Assembly (NCBI GenBank): GCA_022836615.1
Contig: MU405237.1
Coordinates: 124,001 to 188,000, forward strand
Length of the DNA stretch: 64,000 nt
Reading direction: 5' to 3'
DNA from: Annulohypoxylon bovei var. microspora
Lineage: Eukaryota > Ascomycota > Sordariomycetes > Xylariales > Hypoxylaceae
Part shown: piece after piece, positions 44,032 to 55,818 of the stretch
Numbering within the stretch: position 1 is the first letter of the stretch
Layout: the number at the start of each line of letters is the position of its first letter
Made by a program: the position numbers and the translations under genes
Notes under the pieces: generated by a model
Database searches by the model: none
Seen by the model: the letters and a program-made list of their open reading frames with translations, nothing else
Told to the model about the DNA's origin: nothing

Positions 44032-46410
44032 CTAAGCCCCCAACTCAGCCTTCAACCATTCGGGGATCTGCGGCGGGTTCTCCCACCCATCAAGATACGT
44101 CTCCTTCGGAACGCCCTCCCCAGACGGCTTCGCATAGATCGCCGAAACATACGCCACCGTCTCCCCGCCTTTAATCGTGTGCTGTAGCGTCGGGATCACC
44201 GTCCGGCTCTCTACTAGATTCGAGTTCGGGTCCGCATTCACCAAGTTCGCGGCGCGTTCAACCCCGGCCTCGAGAGCCTTGATCCCGACCGCCCCCTTCG
44301 ACACCGCGAACGCGCCCTCCTTGCCCGGAGACCACCCCGCCGGCGTCGCTAGGTCGTAATTGCCGATGATCTTGGGCGACGTGCCCTCGTGTGTCGACGC
44401 GTCGTACGGGTCTAGGTACCGCCCGTCTAAGGCCCGCTGATTGCTGATCGCGAAGGAGCCGTCGGCTGTCATGACCGTGCGCCCGGCCTCGATCTGATGA
44501 ACGCGGAGATGCCAGTTCGGTGTCGCCGGGTCAGGCGGGATGAGCGTGGTTTGTACCGTGACGTCGGGGAAGGGGTTCCAGATGGATACGAGGACCGGCG
44601 TGGTGGCGTTGGTGGAGGAGGTGCGGTGCTCGAGAGCCGCGTACGAGGACTGTCGCCGCGTCTTCCAGTACTCGCCGCCGTCGTCGGAGAAGCCGAGCTG
44701 CGAGGCTAGCGCGTACTGCTCCAGCGTGAAGAGCCCCGGCGGCACCGAGTACGCGTACGCGCTGCTGTAGGCGAAGCAGCCGTACTTGGCGTGCGTGCCC
44801 TTCATCGGGTAGCTGCAGGCCTGGCCCGAGGACAGGAGCATGCAGTGGTTGCCGAGGTAGCTGTAGATGGGATTCCTGGTCAGTAAGGGGTTGGGGAGAT
44901 ACAGGTTTGGGGACTTGCCTTGTGATGTGACCGGGCTGTGGCAGCTCCTTGACCGGCGGGATGGCGGAGCCGGGGAGCTCCTCTTCCGAGGTCCAGAATG
45001 GGTGCTCGGGCGGCACGGCGAGACAGATGAAGGCTAGACAGGCCCAATACTTTGGTCTCGGTTAGTATGTTGGCGTCGTGGAAAGTGCGTCCAACTTACC
45101 GGACTACCAGGGCTGTTGTAGTTCTCTGCCATCTGTCTGTCATGAGCGAGGTTCTAAGATTTAAATAAAGGGGGTTGTCTTTACTTACATACATATTGGG
45201 ATAGGAGTACCCAATAGTCAACGTTCCGCTCGGACTCCAGATGTCAGGCTGTGTCTGCCACCATCGCAAATGTCGCAGGACTACACCTTTGACCATTCCC
45301 CAGGTAAGCGGTTTCGGTAGCTCGACTCCGGCGTAAGCTAGGGCGCCCCAGAAGGATACCATGGCGAATCGATAGCCTACGCTGCGACCAAAGGGGATAG
45401 ATCGACCTGAAGTAATGTGTTAGACAAGGAGAGATTTGGCCAAGCAATGATCTCACCTTCGTTGTCGTAGTAGTGGATCAAGTCAAGCGCAACTTGTGAA
45501 GCACGGTTTTTGAATTCCTCGGCTCGTGCTGGCTCATCCTCGCCTGCGAGCTTCGCATAGAGAAGCTGTAGGAATTGAATGGCGAAACTTGAGGAATAGT
45601 AGTCCATCTCTATTAGGATTATAGACTTTAGTCTCTGTCATACTTATGTCTAGGGTGTCAACAACATACGGTGGATTCCCTCCGGCCCGTCATTCGACCA
45701 ACCACCACCGCGGTAGAAGGTGTTCAGATGTTCAATATCACGGTCTAGTCTCTCTTGCGAGAATTTGCCGCCATTCTTTTTCAGGCCGAGATTCGCAAAA
45801 ACACGGAACCAGAGCCAATTAGTATTGGGCATGCTGGAACACTGTTAGCTTTATCCCCTGGATAATGAAGCCGATTGGATTTACTTCTTCTCGTTTATTG
45901 AATTACCTAGCCAGTTCTCGACATTTTCTCGTTCCTTCTCGTTGAATGATTGCCAAATTTCAGGGGCAACGGCTAATGCGTATCCTATTTACGGATGAGC
46001 TAGCGCCTTGAAAGTTAAGATAGTACCATACCCAGAGGACACATCTCTACCATTCTTTGGTCATTATCTCGAGGATATCCCCAGTACTCGGGGTTTTCAG
46101 GGTCAGTGCCTGACTTTATCCCCTGAATCCACCATTCTTTTCCGTGATAATCACCACCTCCGGCCAGCAAACAAGCTAGACCCCAGAGTGGTCGACAGAT
46201 ACCTTCTACTTCGGAAGCAGTCTGGTCAAACCTAACGGCAGTAGCTCCGGGGCATTTCACTCGAGCTTTTAATGGGGAGAAGAATGGCTCAAGAGGGTCG
46301 AGGAGAGTCCTAAGGAGCTCCTGGACAGAAGCACGATCGGTGATTTTTACCTTGGAAAAGGGGTGGATGCCATTGTAGCCAAGGACGAGTCCGGTCTTCG
46401 GCTCCGTCAT
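44032..46410 (-). CDS. DUF2264-family protein
   Basis: Eight exons on the minus strand, 46410-46032, 45984-45885, 45833-45670, 45609-45457, 45406-45189, 45132-45100, 45049-44919 and 44875-44032, give 673 residues. The family (Pfam DUF2264) occurs in bacteria and filamentous fungi. Its alpha/alpha-toroid look suggests a carbohydrate-active enzyme, but I know of no settled activity. Signature blocks are RFDQTASEVEGICRPLWGLA near the start, [80 protein letters not shown] and PEHPFWTSEEELP. One exon is only 33 nt. Intron 7 has a GC donor (AG|GCAAGT). There is no signal peptide, so the protein is probably intracellular. The last exon is far more GC-rich than the first five. Confidence 0.85.
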
Positions 46411-47737
46411 CGTGAATACCCAAAGAAGACTAGCAGTTAAACTACCTGGCTCAAGAAATGGAAAGCACAGAACTTAGGGAAAAGGAACAAGAGAGAAGGA
46501 AAACAACCTACCATACTTCATAGCATACTTGTGTTTAACCTACTTACGTGGGGTTCCGCTTCATCAGTCACCATGTTCGCGAGCATGAGGGGGCTTGTGG
46601 GGTGATAGAGCTCTCGCGGCTAATATCACAGATGAACTCGTCCATTAAATCCCCACCAATTGACGTAGTCTGGAGCTAGCAAGGCACGTAGGCTCTATTT
46701 GTACATGAGGTAGGTAGCGTAGGTCAAAGATTTCGCCGATTCGGTCTAGATTAAAGCGACGAGGACTCCGCGATTGGACTCATCAAGGTTGCAGTACATT
46801 TAGCGGGCACTATATAAAAGGAGAGTAGGTATTAGCGACGTACTGTTGCTTTTATATCAAATACATACCTAGTTAGCTAATGCATCATCATAGTATTGTC
46901 GAGTTTGTTTATCTATGCCTCGGTAACCCGTTAAGTAGGAATCCTCGATATCTAACTATTTTTAGTTAATAACCCCTTTTTATCCTTACTATTCTTTTTG
47001 TAAGACATCTGGTACATAATCGATTTCATTAGCTATAACTATACGGATTATCGAGATGATAAGTCTGACTTCGAATACTTTAACTTAACAAGTAGTGATT
47101 CTCTAGGCAATGCCACCAAGCAATATTTAAAGGGCTGAAAGAGGTACCTACATAAGGTGCCTAGGAAAGTACCACGGCAGTCGAATAAGAATGCGGAGCT
47201 TGTTGGGGAAAGTGCGGGATGCGGGGTCTACTTTGCCTACCTTGGTACAGCGGCCAGTATTAGTACTCTTATAAATACTGGGTCCTCTAATTAGGTTAGG
47301 TATATTAATCCACCTAACTCATGATTAGTTCTTCAATTGTGTATTTTTGAAAGGTATTTGTAAATATTGCTTGTTTAGAAAGGCGGGTTGAATACGGAAG
47401 AGTTGATTCTTCGAATGATAGTTTTATATAGTTATGTTAATTCATAGTCAAGAAGATGTACATAGATCATCTACGGAAATACATGTGGTCATCTTTTAAA
47501 GAAAAATAAAAAGGAGAAATATTGGATCCGGGTATGGAGGATTTGGCTACCCCATCAATACGCACAGTGCCGAAGGCGCGAGGGTGGCTGGACGGATGTA
47601 GCGGAGGATCTCCAATATTCATATGTGAGAGCTTCCATTGAATATCAACTTTAAACTGTTCTAAGTTGACTTCAAAATCGTCTTAGGAGGCTTGTATGAG
47701 ACGAGGAGTGAATCATACCACGGGAAGTTGAGAAAAG
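46411..47737. promoter_or_regulatory. divergent intergenic region between the DUF2264 gene and acetoacetyl-CoA synthetase
   Basis: About 1.3 kb, AT-rich, without a supported protein gene, carrying two divergent promoters. A strong TATA-like element, TATATAAAAG, is at 46811-46820. It is too far from either ATG to be an ordinary core promoter unless the leader is long or a noncoding transcript starts there. Confidence 0.45.
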
Positions 47738-50096
47738 ATGGCGTCTACTCCAAGAAAACTCTGGGAGCATCCCAATCCCGAAAAGACACAGATGTATGAG
47801 TTGATGCAGCGCTTAAATAATAAGCATAGTCTAAGTCTCAAGGTGAGAACAGTTGAGAACACTGACGGACAGCTCGGATACTAACTAACAAATACCAGAC
47901 ATATCAAGAATTGTATCAGTATTCTACTAGTAAACGCTCCGACTTTTATACCGAAGTCTTTGAGTATTTAAACATACTCTACACTGGGTCATACCAAAGA
48001 GCCGTAGACGAAAGCAGGTCAATTGACACTATCCCGCCTTGGTTTGAGGGGGTATACCTCAATTGGGCCGAGAACATACTTTGGTCTCGCAGGTCTCAGG
48101 ATCCTACCCATCATCATGGCACGATAGGAAAAGAAGATACCAAGATAGCTGTGACCGAAGTTCGGGAGGGCGTATCTGAGACTAAACATGTCACATGGGT
48201 AACACTTCGAAAGCTCGCCGCCCTCTATGCCTCCGCACTACATGTCGGTGGTGTAAAACGAGGAGACCGAATAGCTGTCGTTGGTTCCAACAGCGTGGAG
48301 ACTCTTGTCATATTCATCGCTACAGCATGGTTAGGTGCTATCTTCAGCAGCAGCTCGACCGATATGGGCGTCCAGGGGATATTACAGAGGACCGTTCAGA
48401 TCGACCCTAAGGTAGGTGAATTGCTCTTCTCTTGATCATGGGTTAGGTTGCTCACTAAAACTAGTATATCTTCATGGATGATGCGGCTCTTTACAATGGT
48501 AAACGTGTGGATCTGCGCCAGAAGATGGCCGACATCATTTCGGGAATGGAGAGTTGTACTCATTTCTCCGGTCTGATCTCGATTAGACGTTTTCAAGATG
48601 CCTTGGACATAAGCAGTATCCCCAAGACTCAGACCCTAGACTCATTCATTGATGAAGGTGACCTAGCACTTGCACCGCCAATCACTCGTATCGCCTTCCA
48701 CGAGCCATTTCTCATCTGCTACTCCTCGGGGACGACTGGCATTCCGAAAGCGATAGTCCACTCTATAGGAGGTGCTCTTATGAGCTGTCTAAAAGAGGGT
48801 CGCTTTCACGAAGACGGCAGTCCAGACAGTGTTGCGCTGCAGTATACAACTACAGGTTGGATCATGTATCTAGTGTCAGTCACCTATCTACTGATCGGTG
48901 GTCGATGCATCTTATATGATGGATCGCCTTTCCAGCCAGACCTTCAAACTTTTATCAAGTTGATTAGCGATCAGAAAGTGACAAAATTTGGAACAAGCCC
49001 TCGATGGTTTTATGGTGAGAATGCCCTCTACTCGAACGATTAAGTATTTCTAATAAAGGTCAGAGGTCGCTAGGGCGGGAATTTCTCCAAGACAGATTAC
49101 GGATCTGTCGAATTTACGGGTGGTGTCGAGCACCGGCATGGTACTCCCAGAGCAGACATTTGAGTGGTTTTATGATAAGGGATTCCCAACACATGCTCAC
49201 CTCAACAACATATCCGGCGGAACTGACATTGTAAGTTTTAAAGTATCCTCATAATCAGATGTAGCTGTCCACTGACTTCATTCTAGGCTGGCTGTTTCGG
49301 AGTAGGCAACCCACTTACCCCGGTGTACGTGGGCGGAACTCAAGGACCTTCTCTTGGAGTCAAGATAGCTTTGTACGACTCACTACTTCCTCCTGGCCCC
49401 GGAAAAGAAGTCCCAGACGGAACGCCTGGAGAACTTGTAGCCACGGAATCATTCCCAAATGTACCGATTTATCTATGGGGCGATAAGACGCCGGTGGGAG
49501 TGCCCGGATCTAAGTTCCACTCTTCCTACTTCGCCAGATACGATCACGTGTGGGCACACGGGGACTTCTGTGAGTTCCATCCGGTCACAAAGAACCTCAC
49601 CTTTCTCGGAAGAGCCGATGGCGTTCTAAACCCTAGTGGTGTCCGCTTTGGCTCCGCGGAAATCTACAACGTTCTCGAGAGGAATTTCGCCGACCAAGTA
49701 GTCGACTCTATATGTGTTGGACAGAGACGACCTCAAGATAACGACGAGAGTGTAATACTATTCTTGCTGATGCGACCTGGCTATAAATTCGATTCGAAGC
49801 TTGTGAACGAAGTCAAAGGGGCTATCGGGAAAGAAATGACCAAGAGGCACGTGCCTAAATATGTGTTCGAGACCCCCGAGATACCCGTAAGTTAAGAGCA
49901 TACTCCCCGAAGTTGCCTTATACTAACATGAGAACAGACAACGATTAATCTCAAAAAGGTTGAGCTTCCGGTGAAGCAGATTGTATCGGGCCAAATAATC
50001 AAGCCAAGCGGCACACTACTCAATCCAAAAAGCTTAGATTACTACTATAAGTTTGCCAAGGTTGAAGAGCTGGTTGGCCCCAAAGCGAAGCTATAG
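47738..50096 (+). CDS. acetoacetyl-CoA synthetase
   Basis: Six exons, 47738-47842, 47899-48411, 48465-49014, 49064-49230, 49287-49886 and 49938-50096, give 697 residues. It activates acetoacetate to acetoacetyl-CoA with ATP in the cytosol, feeding sterol or lipid synthesis or ketone and leucine use. The N terminus has the acyl-CoA synthetase lead (KLWEHPNPEKTQMYEL; PPWFEGVYLNWAENIL). The AMP-binding signature is YSSGTTGIPKAIVHSIGG. The acetoacetyl-CoA-type blocks TGWIMYLVSVTYLLIGG, SSTGMVLPEQTFEWFY, HLNNISGGTDIAGCFG and GRADGVLNPSGVRFGSAEIY follow. The end has TINLKKVELPVKQIVSG. No peroxisomal signal is present (it ends GPKAKL). All five intron phases reconnect conserved blocks. Confidence 0.93.
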
Positions 50097-52327
50097 CGAA
50101 ATACCGTAGGCTTCCTTATAGAGTTCAGTATGTATCTAGGAAAGTATTGGGTTATTGGTACTGGTTGATTAAGAAGACGATAGATACTTGTCAAAACATT
50201 ATTTGGTGATCAACCTGTAATATGACTAAGCCGACTGTCTTTACGAGAAATCTTCAAAAGGGGTATTGGAAGCCACTATGTGGACACATTCCACATTAGT
50301 AAATAATCACGTGGTTTAAATCAACTCAGACATAAATATTTGAAACCTCAGTATTTGTCTGTGTCGTAATTAGTTTGAACTGGTCAGTAAATATTCCTCG
50401 AAATTTAGTACGTATTATAATACCTCCGTGAGTTCACTCAACTCAACATTACCTAGTATCTACCTAGGTAGGTACCTAGATAATGAGGTGAAATATCGAC
50501 AGTTATTAAGGTTTAGCCGCAACTAGTTTAACTTTAGCATACTTTAGCATAGCGATTGGGCAGTTGAATAAGGTTACATCTAATTAAAGCCCGTCGACAG
50601 TCAGTGCCTCCTTCAGATTTCGTAGATGTAGCTATGACTTCTGATTGCCACGAGTAATACTCCTTTAATCTAATAAGACAAAGCATCTAACCGAGGTAAT
50701 CAACTTACATAATACGCATGTACATCAAATCCGGAAACAATTTGGTTCAAAGGAACGAACTTGAAATAGGACCGTCAGCTGCCCCTACGCATATCATTCC
50801 GAATGTCTCTCTTCAGCACCGATAAAAACGCCCCCTACATAGGTAGGTACCTATTCCAGGTGGTTTCCAAAGATACGTGTAAGTCATTAACACCCATCAT
50901 TGCGTGTGTGGAGAATCCGGCCGGGAGGGTATCGTTATCGCTGAAAACCCCTCGCAGCTCGGTAGGTATTAGTGGCTATTATTAAATACGATAATTAACT
51001 GCTGATGACTTTATATATTCTTTACCTTACTTACGAAATTTAAAGATAATACACATATGTATTTATATAAGTATATATCGGGTATTTTCTTCTATTCATA
51101 TGAGAAGTTCATATTAAGAGCTTTGACTACCTAAGTATTAATGCGTGTATTACCTGAGAAATACTTCGTACTCCATAGGTACATAATATATTATGAACGG
51201 CAGGAACCTAAAACGATAGGTGCCACTCTAGCGAGTCTTAAACCAATCAGCTTCGATTTACAAAAGCGCTCCTGCCATAATACATACCTAGCTTGTATGA
51301 ATGCGTGATGTCTTATCAATTAGCACGGCATAATATAATATGCAGCAATTACAGCACAGGTACAGTATAAAGGAATCCACTTTCCACCTACGTGTACGTA
51401 CTATGAAGTAACTAGGACGCCGAGGACGCCTGGCAGGGGATTTTGTAGGCTGTAGGCCTTCGATACGTAGGTACGGTGCATGCATCCACTTTTAGATGCA
51501 GCAATCCGCCTTCCCTTCCACATCCATTCATTCATCCACCCTATGGATTGCCACACACATTACTACGACGTATGTACCTGCCTACCAACTATCAACTAAC
51601 AACTAACTGTATTAATGGCGAACTGTGAACTGTGAACGCTGAACTCCAAACACGACATCCTTCGATCTTGAATCCATCAAACTTCGCATTGTTTACCTCG
51701 ACCTCGTCGTGCACAATCAACAACCTAGGACCTAGGTTCTAAAGGTTAGACTCGTATCGACCCGTATCGTTGGCCCTCTCGATCGTAACCTGGGTACTAG
51801 TCAATAGTCAATCACATCACACGTCATATATGTGCCTCGATGTAGATAGAGGCAATCGATCACTTGACAGTTGGAAAACTTGGGAACTTGGTGATATCAG
51901 ATATCCATTCTTTCCGAATACAGAATACAGAATACCGAATACCTACCTACTGTACAAGACTCGAGATCGGTAACAAGACGAGCTTATAACCTGGAAGCTT
52001 AGATTCAACCTTAGGTTTACGACCCACACATGACATGAAGTCAGCCATCTTAACGGGCCATCCGTACCGAAAGTTGTCATCCAAGCTTAATTACAACGTC
52101 GCCTCCCAACCATTACTACTTTCCCTCTTGAGTTCACAAACACAATTACCAGAACCACCACTGGAACCACCCGCCCCGCGCACGCAAATCGACATCGACA
52201 TCGGCCTACGTCAGATATCCTTCGGTTATAACCTTTATAACTAGTTCACTTCGACGGATAAACCGTATCATCCATTACTTCGAGACTGCGGGTGTTTCTA
52301 GCCCGTGGTGACGAGTAACGAGTCGAA
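50097..52327. other. long intergenic spacer
   Basis: About 2.2 kb with no supported gene, the longest same-strand gap. It is AT-rich, with several TACCTAGGTA/TAGGTACCTA motifs (50461-50478, 50838-50853, 51721-51737). The part 51500-52320 likely includes the GID7 promoter, its leader and possibly a short first exon. The frames at 51770-51973 and 52035-52244 show nothing conserved. Confidence 0.5.
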
Positions 52328-54649
52328 GTGGCAGACCAAACCCCCCAGCAACCTTCATCCACCCCATCCGCCTCCGACCACCCATCCACGCCGCAACTCC
52401 CTCGACCTTCTTCCAACACAGTCTTCTCTGCCCCCCTAACAACTACAAACCCCGCGAATCTAGCCAACTACGCCCCGCCGTCCACCTCCGGTGTCGTCTC
52501 TGGTACTCAACAACGCCTACCAGCAATTTCCGCGCAGCGTCAAATTTTGGGAAGGAGGCAACGGGCTCAAGACGAAAGTAACGACGACGACGACCTCGCC
52601 GGCTTTCAGTCGGAGCTTCAGGAAGCTTCAGCTTCCCGTACTACCCCCTCAGACAGTCCTAGAAGGAAACGCAGACGTGCCGACGGTAACATGTTAGCGG
52701 ACGCAGACAGGCCGGTAGCATCTAACGGCACTTCAAGGCCTTACGCCAATGGGAAATCACATCAGCGAGCTTCGGTATCAGGCACCGCAAATGGAACTAG
52801 CAAAGCCGTCAATGGGTCCTCTAAGGCCCGACAATCGGAGACGTATTTTGGTCATGATCGCGAAGAAGTCACGAGGATACTCGTACAGGCACTCTCGGAC
52901 ATGGGTTACCAATCTGCAGCGCAGAGCGTGAGCCAGGAGAGCGGGTTCGAGCTGGAAAGCCCGATGGTTGCCGCGTTTAGGAACGCTATACTCGAGGGAG
53001 ACTGGGCCGAAGCAGAGCAGCTGCTTTCTGGGGCAATAGTCTCTAGCGATCGAGTTAGTGAGAACGGCAACGGGTTGGTCTTAACGAATGGTTCAGACAG
53101 ACAGATGATGCGATTCTGGATACGCCAGCAGAAGTTCCTAGAACTTTTAGAGCAAAGGCAAACTGCCCGCGCCCTAGTAGTACTCCGTACCGAACTCACC
53201 CCATTATATCAAGATACGCAGAAAATTCATTTTCTATCTAGCCTGCTCATGTGCCAGAAAACGGAAGATTTGAAGTCAAAGGCAGAATGGGATGGCGCAT
53301 ACGGAGAGTCCCGACATACTCTCCTGTCCCAGTTGTCAAGTGAGTTTACGAGGTTATTCTAATCGTCTACTTGCAGTCCAACTTGCTAATTTTTATTTGC
53401 AGAATGTATTTCGCCATCAGTTATGCTTCCAGAACACCGTCTAGCCATACTGTTACATCAAGTTAAAGCGAATCAAATTGGAGGATGCCTCTGGCACTCT
53501 TGTGCTGCATCCCCCTCCCTATACGCAGATCACGTGTGTGAACGACAACAATTTCCGACTGAAAACGTTATTGAACTAGACGAACATGATGACCAAGTCT
53601 GGCAGGTTGTCTTTTCTCACGATGGGACAAAATTAGCTAGTTGTGGTCAAGGCAAACAAGTGATTATTTGGGATGTCCCGTCTTTTGAACCACTCCATTA
53701 CCTCAAGGATCACGATGACGGGGTTGGCAATGTCGCCTGGAGCTGGGATGATTCAATGATAGTCACATGTTGCCAGGACCGACATGCAAGATTATGGGAT
53801 GTTAATGTAAGTTGGCAAAATTCATCCTCGAGAGTTCTAGCTAATAGGGATAGACTGGTGCATGCCTCAAAAAACTTGAACGGTGTCAAGAACCAGTCAC
53901 AAGTTGCGTATGGGCTGCTGATGGCCAGACTTTTGTCACTGGCGCGCTCGATAAAACCCACGGCCTAATTCAGTGGAATCTTGCTGGGGAAAAGGTGTAT
54001 GACTGGAATAGCTCTCACAGAGTTGAAGATTTGGCTATGTCGCCAGATGGACACTGGTTGGTGGCATCAGATGGGGGGACTAATGTTCATGTCTACAATT
54101 TCATCACGCACGAACTAGAGTATCAGATGGACTTACAAGTCAGGTTGACATCCATTAGTATCAGCCAAAACTCGCGACATCTGCTGGTAAACCATAATAA
54201 CGGCATTGGACAACTTATCGATCTAATCCTGCGCGAGCCAGTTCAGAGCTATACGGGCTTCACCAGCGAAAACTTCATGATCAGGAGCGCATTTGGTGGG
54301 GCTGATGAAAGCTTCATAATTAGCGGAAGCGAAGGTAAGCTCTCACAAATAGCGGTGCTAGATCCCGGCTAACTCAAGCGATAGATGGTTCGATTAATAT
54401 CTGGCATAAGACCAGCGCCCAGTTGGTTGAAAAACTCAACGGACATATTCCTGGGTGTAACTCAGTGTCGTGGAACCCAGCCGATCCGTGCCTATTTGCC
54501 TCCTGCGGAGACGACGGCAAAATCAAGATGTGTGTGCTCTTTTCATCGAATACTTCGTTTACGTTAGTATACTAACTTGCTCTAGATGGTCTAACAACAA
54601 CTGGCGTTCCCAACACCGCGATGTAAACCGAGGAGTGGACGGTTCTTAG
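52328..54649 (+). CDS. GID7: Gid7-like WD40 subunit of the GID/CTLH ubiquitin ligase (5' end unresolved)
   Basis: Five exons, 52328-53339, 53403-53806, 53854-54334, 54385-54529 and 54586-54649, give about 701 residues. Gid7/WDR26 scaffolds supramolecular GID/CTLH E3 assemblies that ubiquitinate gluconeogenic and other proteins. A disordered N terminus contains PRRKRRR. LisH-CTLH helices follow: HDREEVTRILVQALSDMGYQ, ESPMVAAFRNAILEGDWAEA and FWIRQQKFLELLEQRQTARA. WD40 repeats start at ELDEHDDQVWQVVFSHDGTK and end with KIKIWSNNNWRSQHRD. The frame opens at 52328 with GTG, 10 bases after an in-frame TAA at 52316-52318, and there is no ATG before about residue 120. The true start therefore lies in an upstream exon, uses a non-ATG codon, or is the internal ATG. 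Confidence 0.85.
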
Positions 54650-55818
54650 TGAATTCTAACGCGTTTTAATTTCTGATACTTGCATGGGACCGGCGTATTG
54701 GATGACGGTAGCATGGCGCTTCTCATCTCTAACATGTCTAGGTAGACTGTCGACCAGACGCAGACTAGGAGCGACTACCTCTAAGAGATGTCGCCTTAAT
54801 AGTGTGCATGGTCTGTATTGTTACTACAGAATAGCTTCGGTCTGCAGAGACAATTGGGAAGTGGGAGTCGGTTGTGCCTTTTTCACCATTCAGACGATAG
54901 ACTTGAGAGCCGGGGATGGCATTGTATATCCACGAGGGTCATGTAAAGGTATCCCATCTCGTATCAAACGCAACGATGGCTGTGACTTTCTTCTAAGAAG
55001 ACAGCTGCGCCTGGTTTTAGTGATGCAAGCAAATCATTTAAATATACATCAAAACCATTGTGTTATATTCTGTGATTATTACCTGTCTAGGTACCTACCT
55101 ACCTACCCAAAGTAAGTTAGGCATCAATGAAAAACCTCTTACACAAATAAGCTAGTCGTCGTCGTGTTGGTTTAGGGCTGACGCACGCTTGTTCAGGCAG
55201 CATAATAAATGTCTTTCCAATCCTCAATATCGTTTATGAAGTTATATCCGTCAAACCTATTTGATGTGGCTTGGTAACGTATATCCACAAGATATATGAA
55301 CGCACGGACCAATTAAATTAGGCTGACATTAGGGAGCCCCTGTCCTAGTCACATGCCACCTGTGGCTCATGTCTTGATAGAGATAAGGTTGGGAGAGTGC
55401 TACGTAAGGTACCTACGTACTTGTAAGGTCGTCAATCCTGGGAAGTGCCACCCGCGTTGCGACTGGCGATTTGATAAATGTTCCCTAACCCAAATTATTC
55501 CCAGTATTTCCTTCTTTAACCCAGAAGCACAACATTTCCCATATTTTCATACCCCTTTGCAAACGTTTGTGAACTACGTTCACCCCGTGATTAATATAGT
55601 TCTAGCTTCTCCCTTTCCCTCGAACCGGAAGGCGTGAACTTGAAAGCTCCACCGACATTTTAAGTACGAACCAATACCGAAACCCAACTTTGAAACCAGA
55701 AATCAAATAGTCCACTCCAACCTCGGAACTTGAGACGATTTGGTCAATCCCCCACAAAGTGTAGCCTCGAAATACATACTTGCACAGCGATAGCAAACTC
55801 GACTATCGACTGTTGAAG
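54650..55818. other. intergenic spacer
   Basis: About 1.17 kb between GID7 and VPS1. It is AT-rich, with a TAGGTACCTACCTACCTACCC run at 55088-55108. The frames at 54684-55115 and 55353-55637 show no conserved sequence. It includes the GID7 3' region and the VPS1 promoter, with a pyrimidine-rich leader near 55600. Confidence 0.5.
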
